Below are positions 1-4,512 of a DNA stretch of 6,261 bases, piece by piece (position 1 is the stretch's first letter; the number at the start of each line of letters is the position of its first letter). The notes beneath the pieces were generated by a model, which saw only the letters and a list, made by a program, of their open reading frames with translations, was not told the DNA's origin and did not search any database. A program made the position numbers and the translations under genes. Origin of the DNA: Magnetovibrio sp. (GTDB taxonomy: Bacteria; Pseudomonadota; Alphaproteobacteria; Rhodospirillales; Magnetovibrionaceae); assembly GCA_016764335.1 (NCBI GenBank), contig JAESSB010000001.1, positions 25,938 to 32,198 of the forward strand, given 5' to 3'.

Positions 1-238
1 CCACGCTTCAATTATTTCAGGAACCCTAGAAACCGTCGCAAGCTATAACATACTCAGTTCTGATTTTGCGAACCTAGCGGCACAGGCGAACGCCCGTAAA
101 CTTGCCATTATTGATCTTGCTAGGTCTCTGCGCTCTCGGATCGCCGTGCATTTTAAAATCAATGCTCCTAAACCCCCTACTGCAAATGCGCCATCACGAC
201 GCCGCTCATCAAATGTTAATTACGGTTACCCCAACTGA
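1..238 (+). CDS. lptE: LPS assembly lipoprotein LptE, C-terminal part (5' end outside window)
   Basis: The frame is open from position 2 to a TGA at 236-238, giving 78 codons with no start in the window. The visible peptide contains LETVASYNILSSDFANLAAQ followed by NARKLAIIDLARSLRSRI. This resembles the C-terminal end of alphaproteobacterial LptE: a YN-x-S/D-x-A strand-to-helix region, then an Ala/Arg-rich helix ending in 'LA..I..RI...F'. LptE is the outer-membrane lipoprotein that plugs the LptD barrel and helps insert lipopolysaccharide into the outer leaflet. The signal peptide and lipobox would lie upstream and cannot be checked. After the conserved helix the protein has a Pro/Ser/Arg-rich tail (KPPTANAPSRRRSS), likely disordered. 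Its stop overlaps the holA ATG by one base (TGATG), indicating co-transcription and translational coupling. The lptE-holA pairing is the usual alphaproteobacterial context and supports the call as much as the short sequence does. Confidence 0.75.
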   Translation, partial: HASIISGTLETVASYNILSSDFANLAAQANARKLAIIDLARSLRSRIAVHFKINAPKPPTANAPSRRRSSNVNYGYPN

Positions 239-1287
239 TGAAATTAAAGGGCGCTAAAATTGAAGCCTTTCTTCGATCTCCGGACCCATCAACACGTGCG
301 ATATTGATCTTTGGCCCTGATGAAGGGTTGGTCCAAGAACGCGCGATGCACCTCTGTAAGGGCGTTCTCCAAGATTTAAATGACCCCTTTCGTGTTGCCG
401 AATTGTTCGCAACGGACCTCAAAAATGATCCCGCAAGGCTGGCTGACGAAGCGCAAAGCATTTCGTTTGGTGGCGGTCAGCGCTTGGTGCGGGTCCGCCA
501 AGCCAGCGATTTGTGCGTTTTAGCGTGCGAAGGCCTTCTACACGCCGATGTCGTTACCGATACCGTCGTTATTATAGATGCCGGCGATTTGAATCCCCGT
601 TCAAAATTACGCAAGCTCTTTGAAACCGCTAAAAATGCGGTGTGTCTGCCCTGTTATAGCGATGATGCCCGCACCCTTCCCAACATTATTAAAGAAACCC
701 TCACCTCGCATGGCCTTACTGCTGATCGCGATGCTGTTTTCTTGTTGGCTCAACATTTGGGTGCCGATCGGTCCGTAACGCGTGGAGAACTGCACAAACT
801 TGCCCTTTATATGGGTGATGACAAACAAGTGACCTCAACGCATGTTCAAGCGGTGATCGGTGATACAGCAGCCAATAATGTTGATGATGTCATTTATGCA
901 GCGGCCAGTGGGAATTTTGCCCTGCTTGACTCTACTTTGTCGCGGGTTCTTGCCGATGGCACAAATCCCGTTCAATTGGTACGCGCCTGTCAGCGCCATT
1001 TTCATCGGCTATCTCTTGCACGTGGTGAAATAACCAGGGGCTTAAATGTGGGAGAAGCCGTAAAGGCCCTACGTCCGCCAGTCATGTTCATGCGTGCGGA
1101 TGCTTTTAAGGCTCAACTCAATGTGTGGTCATCACAAAAACTCGTTCGGGCGTTCGAGGTTCTGACCCAGTGCGAAATCGACTGCAAGACCACTGGCCTT
1201 CCTGCCGCCGCCGTTACGGGTCGAGCGTTCCTAGCCCTGGCCCAAGCAGCCCAAAGTGGACGCCCGGCAAGGCGGCGTTCAGCTTAA
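238..1287 (+). CDS. holA: DNA polymerase III subunit delta (clamp-loader subunit HolA)
   Basis: This complete 349-residue protein is of usual length for the family. HolA is the subunit of the DnaX clamp-loader complex that binds and opens the beta sliding clamp during replication. An N-terminal AAA+-like region carries the degenerate P-loop area IFGPDEGLVQERA (residues 24-36), the SFGGGQRLVRVR strand (76-87) and DLNPRSKLRKLFE (117-129) followed by CLPCYSDD (136-143). The alpha-helical collar domain follows from about residue 210, with LRPPVMFMRADAF (278-290) and CKTTGLPA (316-323), both typical of alphaproteobacterial HolA. The last residues are basic (RPARRRSA). The ATG at 238 shares its A with the lptE stop, and no clear Shine-Dalgarno precedes it (the bases before it read GTTACCCCAACTG), so translation probably depends on coupling to lptE. 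The gene converges on parB across a long spacer, and no strong terminator is seen directly after its stop. Confidence 0.95.
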   Translation: MKLKGAKIEAFLRSPDPSTRAILIFGPDEGLVQERAMHLCKGVLQDLNDPFRVAELFATDLKNDPARLADEAQSISFGGGQRLVRVRQASDLCVLACEGLLHADVVTDTVVIIDAGDLNPRSKLRKLFETAKNAVCLPCYSDDARTLPNIIKETLTSHGLTADRDAVFLLAQHLGADRSVTRGELHKLALYMGDDKQVTSTHVQAVIGDTAANNVDDVIYAAASGNFALLDSTLSRVLADGTNPVQLVRACQRHFHRLSLARGEITRGLNVGEAVKALRPPVMFMRADAFKAQLNVWSSQKLVRAFEVLTQCEIDCKTTGLPAAAVTGRAFLALAQAAQSGRPARRRSA

Positions 1288-1506
1288 AGGTATCCTCACG
1301 TTAATACGTTTTGATACAGTTATAAAAATATGGTGTTTCGGTTCAAAGGTTTTTTTAATATACATAACTCAAATATTTAAATTATTTATACTCTATGAGG
1401 CTTAGGCTTAGGACTCATTAATAGAGATAGAAGATAACAACGGCTGCGCTAGATAGTGCTGAAAAGCACATGTGTGCACTTCAAGCATAGCGTCATTTCT
1501 TCAAAT

Positions 1507-1777
1507 TCAATAGTCTTGCAAATGCTCATTTTGGACGAGCCGCTGAAAATTTATAATATCCCTAAGTCTTGCACAACAACACTTCTTTGGTTTCAGCACG
1601 TCAATCCCATTTGACTTGTTCCACTTTATTCTTACTCCGTTGTCATCATAAAGCAGTCTCATTTTACTTGAGTATTTACATGCAGATTCTTGATATTAAA
1701 GAGTTTTTACTATAATCGGCATTGTCTTCTAGATATACCGGTGTACTCTTCTTAAGATGCAATCGTGCTAATGACAT
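1507..1777 (-). other. Two adjacent short frames, possible small ORFs or frameshifted gene remnant
   Basis: On the minus strand an ATG at 1777 opens a 33-residue frame (begins MSLARLHLKK, TAA at 1676-1678), preceded by AAGAG a few bases upstream. Thirteen bases after that stop, an ATG at 1662 opens a 51-residue frame in a different phase (begins MRLLYDDNGVRIKW, contains KPKKCCCARLRD, TGA at 1507-1509). The second frame is already open from 1695, so the two overlap over about 20 bases and one frameshift would join them into a product of roughly 90 residues. Both peptides have mixed, protein-like composition rather than the Ile/Asn/Lys/Phe runs of random AT-rich DNA. I recognise no family. By rough estimate one open stretch of this length is expected by chance in a region this AT-rich, so this is tentative. 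Confidence 0.15.
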
Positions 1778-1949
1778 TCTCTTACATAACGATCACATAA
1801 TAGACTTAGTCAAATTATACGAACAATTCGGTTTAAACCTCTCGTGTTTAATTTAATAGTTCAAATCATTATATAATTTTCTGGTGATTAACCAAGTTTG
1901 TCATCATTTATGACTTTAAAGGTATGTATTACAATGGTCTAGGGGTGGT

Positions 1950-1977
1950 CAATTAGTGCAATATATTGCACTAATTG
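1950..1977. repeat. Perfect 28-bp palindrome (operator-like or cruciform)
   Basis: The left arm CAATTAGTGCAATA (1950-1963) is exactly mirrored by TATTGCACTAATTG (1964-1977), with no mismatch and no spacer. It lies 97 bp downstream of the parB stop and about 660 bp from the holA stop. Neither strand has a T-run directly after it, so it does not look like a canonical rho-independent terminator. Symmetry around GTGCA-N6-TGCAC suits a dimeric DNA-binding protein. A TATAAT sequence (1978-1983) abuts its right edge on the plus strand. Shorter inverted words also flank it: AATGGTC at 1933-1939 and GACCATT at 2016-2022. The perfect match is directly visible; a regulatory role is inference. Confidence 0.6.
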
Positions 1978-1985
1978 TATAATAT

Positions 1986-2002
1986 AAAAACTACACATGT
2001 AG
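1986..2002 (-). terminator. Weak candidate terminator for the parA-parB transcript
   Basis: Read on the minus strand, CTAC-ATGT-GTAG (2002-1991) forms a 4-bp stem with a 4-base loop and is followed at once by five T residues (1990-1986) and then AT-rich sequence. It lies about 70 bases after the parB stop, in the right orientation to end that operon. The stem is short and AT-containing, so efficiency would be low; the 28-bp palindrome just beyond it could add to termination. Confidence 0.3.
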
Positions 2003-2073
2003 ATAGTGTATAGCTGACCATTACGTCCGACGAATGAATACGTTTACTATCTGTCAACACAAAGACGCGCCCA

Positions 2074-2946
2074 CTACGTCAGACGAGCCAGAACACCATC
2101 CAATTGTTCCAAGGATTCATAGTGAATAACAACCTGGCCCCGACCATCTTTGTCTTGAATAGTAACTTTAAGCCCTAATAAATTAGCCAGATCGTTTTCA
2201 AGAGCCAGGGTATCAACGTCTTTTGCAGTATCAGTCTTAGTTTGGCTCGCCCTAACCGTAGTCGTTGATTTTTCAGCACCCGATGCCTTAACCAACTTTT
2301 CCGTTTGACGAACATTTAGGCCTTTTTTGACGATTTTCTTTGCCAACTGGTGTGCATCCGGACAGCTAATCAGAGCACGTGCGTGGCCCGCCGTAAGCTC
2401 ACCCTCATCAATCATGGCTTTAACCGCATCCGGTAAAGTCAGCAATCTCAGCATATTGGCGACATGTGGGCGGCTCTTCCCCAACGCCGTGGCAAGGGCT
2501 TCTTGGGTATGGCTAAATTCATTCATCAGGCGCCGATAACCATCGGCTTCTTCTAATGGGGATAAGTCTTGGCGCTGCAAGTTTTCGATCAATGCAACTT
2601 CAAGGGTTTCACGATCATCAAAATCACGCACAATCACCGGCACTTCATGGATTTGTGCCAACTGTGCCGCCCGCCAGCGCCGTTCTCCGGCGATGATTTC
2701 ATAGGTTCCCGCACGTTCGGCTAGGGGTCGCACCAACAAAGGCTGCAACACACCCTTTTCCCGTATGGATTCCGCCAGGCCTCGTAATTCATCTTCACCA
2801 AAAGCGCTCCGTGGCTGATATTTTCCAGGCTTTAAATAGCCAATCGCCACAAGCTTAATCGCATTGCCATTTTCTACGCCGGGCATATCTGATAAATCTT
2901 CGCCCAACAAAGCCGAAAGGCCCATCCCTAGTTTTCGTTCTGCCAT
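2074..2946 (-). CDS. parB: Chromosome-partitioning protein ParB (parS-binding CTPase clamp)
   Basis: This 290-residue protein is of normal length for chromosomal ParB. ParB binds parS, loads onto DNA as a CTP-gated sliding clamp, spreads around the origin region and stimulates ParA. The N-terminus RKLGMGLSALLGE (4-16) is the basic, Leu-rich ParA-interacting tail. The ParB/Srx nucleotide-binding domain follows, with YQPR (43-46), GVLQPLLVRP (65-74), the CTP-binding GERRWRA box (87-93) and ENLQRQDLSPLEEA (121-134). A helix-turn-helix lies near 147-169 (TQEALATALGKSRPHVANML), the parS reader. A Ser/Thr/Lys-rich linker (about 222-245) leads to the C-terminal dimerisation domain, ending in a Leu-rich helix. 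The start is the ATG at 2946, 29 bp after the parA stop and behind a good Shine-Dalgarno. A perfect parS site lies about 1.5 kb upstream in the same operon. Confidence 0.97.
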   Translation of the reverse strand: MAERKLGMGLSALLGEDLSDMPGVENGNAIKLVAIGYLKPGKYQPRSAFGEDELRGLAESIREKGVLQPLLVRPLAERAGTYEIIAGERRWRAAQLAQIHEVPVIVRDFDDRETLEVALIENLQRQDLSPLEEADGYRRLMNEFSHTQEALATALGKSRPHVANMLRLLTLPDAVKAMIDEGELTAGHARALISCPDAHQLAKKIVKKGLNVRQTEKLVKASGAEKSTTTVRASQTKTDTAKDVDTLALENDLANLLGLKVTIQDKDGRGQVVIHYESLEQLDGVLARLT

Positions 2947-2953
2947 TGTCTTT

Positions 2954-2958
2954 TCCTT
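2954..2958 (-). promoter_or_regulatory. parB ribosome binding site
   Basis: The minus strand reads AAGGA seven bases before the parB ATG at 2946. It is the clearest Shine-Dalgarno in the window and fixes the parB start. It lies inside the 29-bp parA-parB gap, so parB can initiate independently as well as by readthrough from parA. Confidence 0.75.
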
Positions 2959-2975
2959 ATCGTATCGGCGATTGC

Positions 2976-3806
2976 CTAAATGCTCGTATGCCCTTCGCGG
3001 CGCAGAACTTCACCCGCTAAATGCAAGTAGGCCTGCGAACCTGCACATTGCATGTCATACATCAACACCGGACGACCATAAGATGGGGCTTCCGAAACAC
3101 GAACATTGCGCGGAATAACGGTGTTATAAACCTTGTCCCCAAAGTATTCCCGAACATCGCTAGACACCTGTTCTGACAAATTGTTACGCTTATCAAACAT
3201 CGTCAACACAATCCCTTGAATTTCTAAGATTGGGTTAAAGACTTTACGGACGCGTTCTATGGTTTTCATCAAATGGCTTAAGCCTTCCAGGGCAAAAAAC
3301 TCGCACTGTAGCGGGATTAGGACCGCTTGGCTGGCAACCAAGGCGTTCAAGGTCAACAGACCCAAGGCCGGAGGACAGTCAATCAACACATAGTCATAAT
3401 TTTGTGCACCATCACCGATCGCTTGTTTAAGACGATGTTCGCGGGCTTCCATGTCCACCAATTCCAACTCAGCACCCGATAAGTCCACACCCGCCGGCAC
3501 AACGTCAAGGCCCGGTACACTGGAATGCTGCACCACGTCACCTAACGCAGTACCATCAATAAGCATACGGTAGGTATCGAGCTTACGCTCATGGCGCCCG
3601 ATTCCAACACCCGTTGACGCGTTGCCTTGGGGGTCCAGATCAATCAACAAAACCTTTTTCTTAACCGCTGCTAGGGCGGTCGCTAAATTAATGGCCGTAG
3701 TGGTTTTGCCCACCCCGCCCTTTTGGTTAGCAATCGCAATAATACGCGGGCCTTGTGCGGGATCCGGCAGGGTTATCTTTTGGGCTACTTCATTCCAATT
3801 GGCCAT
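2976..3806 (-). CDS. parA: Chromosome-partitioning ATPase ParA
   Basis: This is a Walker-type partition ATPase of 276 residues from the chosen start. ParA binds the nucleoid non-specifically as an ATP dimer, and ParB-triggered hydrolysis moves the parS complex. Visible motifs are the deviant Walker A NQKGGVGKTTT (27-37, with signature Lys29 and Lys34), the switch I strand LLIDLDPQGNAS (53-64), Walker B YVLIDCPPALGLL (139-151), and the C-terminal VIPRNVRVSEAPSYGRPV segment (230-247) typical of chromosomal ParA. The frame is open back to an ATG at 3881, but that start would overlap rsmG by 71 bases and add 25 residues (starting MLISLAVQ) unlike any ParA N-terminus. The ATG at 3806 (MANWNEVAQ) is preferred. 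It begins four bases after the rsmG stop and has GAAAGA about 11 bases upstream. Close spacing with rsmG and parB indicates one operon. Confidence 0.96.
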   Translation of the reverse strand: MANWNEVAQKITLPDPAQGPRIIAIANQKGGVGKTTTAINLATALAAVKKKVLLIDLDPQGNASTGVGIGRHERKLDTYRMLIDGTALGDVVQHSSVPGLDVVPAGVDLSGAELELVDMEAREHRLKQAIGDGAQNYDYVLIDCPPALGLLTLNALVASQAVLIPLQCEFFALEGLSHLMKTIERVRKVFNPILEIQGIVLTMFDKRNNLSEQVSSDVREYFGDKVYNTVIPRNVRVSEAPSYGRPVLMYDMQCAGSQAYLHLAGEVLRREGHTSI

Positions 3807-3810
3807 GAGC

Positions 3811-4434
3811 TTAAATTCTTTCAATGTTAGAGAGCTCGATAATTCGTCCCGCTGGTTCTGTACAGCTAGGCTGATCAACAATGTCTATTTTCCAGGTTTT
3901 TTGCGCTTCCGTCAATTCCTCAAGCCATCGTTTTCCCTTAAGAAACACACATTTTCCTGTGGATAAGCGGTGAAAATCGGCATAATGTAATAATTTGTCC
4001 AAACTAGCCAGCGCCCGCGACGTCACGACGTCAACCTTAAGGGAGTCCAACTCTTCAATCCGCGCGGTATGAATCGTCGCCCCGGCTGCACAAATTCGAT
4101 TAACTTCACGCAGAAACGAACATTTGCGCTGGTCACTTTCGACCAAGTGCATATCGATGCCTTGCCCTTGAAGCATAATCGCCAGCACCAACCCCGGAAA
4201 GCCCGCCCCGCTGCCCATATCAACCACACGTGCGCCTGGCTTAATAAAACTGGTCATTTGTGCTGAATCCAGCATATGGCGCGACCACATCTGAGATAAT
4301 GTATTGGGCCCGACTAAATTGATCTTAGCCTGCCATTTTGATAAAAGATCACCATAGGCCTGCAGCCGATCCAGCGTCTCATCTGACACTTGCGTTGCGG
4401 CTTGAAAGTCGGCTGCTGTCACAATCGCCGTCAT
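3811..4434 (-). CDS. rsmG: 16S rRNA (guanine527-N7)-methyltransferase RsmG
   Basis: This complete 207-residue protein of typical family length uses SAM to methylate N7 of G527 in the 530 loop of 16S rRNA; loss of this mark is known to give low-level streptomycin resistance. Recognised features are KINLVGP (37-43), WSRHMLDS (50-57), the SAM-binding motif I VVDMGSGAGFPG (70-81), the acidic end of strand 2 in HLVES (96-100), KCSFLREV (104-111), the SRA motif (139-141) and FLKGK (164-168). The start is unambiguous: an in-frame TGA lies 18 bases upstream of the ATG at 4434 and no other start codon intervenes. The ribosome site is weak (GAAAG with a 12-base gap) and falls inside the direct repeat next to parS. 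The gene follows mnmG by 78 bp and precedes parA by four bases, the classical gidA-gidB-parA-parB order. Confidence 0.96.
   Translation of the reverse strand: MTAIVTAADFQAATQVSDETLDRLQAYGDLLSKWQAKINLVGPNTLSQMWSRHMLDSAQMTSFIKPGARVVDMGSGAGFPGLVLAIMLQGQGIDMHLVESDQRKCSFLREVNRICAAGATIHTARIEELDSLKVDVVTSRALASLDKLLHYADFHRLSTGKCVFLKGKRWLEELTEAQKTWKIDIVDQPSCTEPAGRIIELSNIERI
3958..3966 (-). promoter_or_regulatory. Perfect DnaA-box match inside rsmG
   Basis: The plus strand reads TGTGGATAA, the exact complement of the DnaA consensus box TTATCCACA. It lies within rsmG codons for LSTG (residues 157-160). It is a single box without a cluster, and the AT-rich spacer to the left has no exact boxes, so it does not define an origin. 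I estimate about a 5% chance of one exact match in a window this size. Confidence 0.3.
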
Positions 4435-4446
4435 AGGATATGTTTT

Positions 4447-4491
4447 CTTTCAGGTCTGGAATGTTTCACGTGAAACATTGCTTTCAGGTCT
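4447..4491. repeat. 11-bp direct repeat flanking parS
   Basis: CTTTCAGGTCT occurs at 4447-4457 and again at 4481-4491, in the same orientation with a 34-bp period. The 23 bp between the copies consist almost entirely of the 20-bp parS palindrome. On the minus strand the copies read AGACCTGAAAG; the one nearer rsmG supplies the weak ribosome site for that gene. The exact repeat is visible; whether it is a binding site, a duplicated leader or the scar of an insertion is unknown. Confidence 0.6.
4460..4479. promoter_or_regulatory. parS centromere site, perfect consensus
   Basis: TGTTTCACGTGAAACA at 4462-4477 is an exact match to the 16-bp bacterial parS consensus. The symmetry extends two further base pairs on each side, giving a 20-bp perfect palindrome. 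It lies in the 78-bp gap between mnmG and rsmG, upstream of the parAB genes whose ParB product should bind it. Such sites nucleate ParB loading and also recruit SMC in many bacteria. The site can fold as a hairpin in the mnmG-rsmG transcript, but no T-run follows, so it is not a terminator. ParB spreading from here could also dampen transcription of its own operon; that is inference. Confidence 0.97.
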
Positions 4492-4512
4492 ACGCTCAAT
4501 TTAAGCGCAGGA

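Larger units (their letters stand above)
1288..2073. other. Long AT-rich spacer between convergent holA and parB, no convincing gene
   Basis: This 786-bp stretch lies between the stop codons of two genes that face each other. I counted 236 G+C in 720 bases over 1321-2040 (about 33%), clearly below the roughly half-GC flanking genes. No open frame exceeds 60 codons and I see no tRNA, rRNA or known structured RNA. It holds a nested weak hairpin just after holA (gtatc 1290-1294 with gatac 1313-1317, inner acgt/acgt), a T7 run at 1350-1356, a hairpin cluster at 1447-1492, two short minus-strand frames at 1507-1777, a perfect palindrome at 1950-1977 and a weak terminator-like hairpin at 1986-2002. 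Promoter-like hexamer pairs exist (for example TTGATA 1690-1695 and TATAAT 1711-1716, 15-bp gap), but such pairs are common in AT-rich DNA. It may be a decayed gene, acquired DNA or a region encoding an unrecognised small RNA. Confidence 0.7.

Noticed and set aside
1290..1317. Terminator directly after holA
   Set aside because: The nested GTATC/GATAC and ACGT/ACGT stems are short, separated by an internal loop, and no T-run follows the outer stem. The T7 at 1350-1356 lacks a good hairpin before it. Both are too weak to call.
1340..1350. GGTTCAAA resembling a tRNA T-loop
   Set aside because: The 3' side of the T-stem is absent (AGGT instead of a paired YCC), and no acceptor, D or anticodon arm can be built around it.
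1690..1716. Sigma-70-like promoter TTGATA / TATAAT on the plus strand in the spacer
   Set aside because: The gap is only 15 bp, no gene follows, and such hexamer pairs arise often in 33%-GC sequence (another weak pair is TTGGAC 1531-1536 with TATAAT 1552-1557).
1288..2073. AT-rich spacer as the replication origin
   Set aside because: I find no exact DnaA boxes (TTATNCACA or its complement) in it and no cluster of near matches, so AT content alone does not support an origin.
2606..2613. Possible second parS inside parB (GTTTCACG)
   Set aside because: Only one half-site matches; the following bases (ATCATCA) do not form the inverted half, so ParB binding is not expected.
4460..4479. The mnmG-rsmG palindrome as a transcription terminator
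   Set aside because: No T-run follows on the minus strand, and the sequence is an exact parS consensus, which explains the symmetry better.
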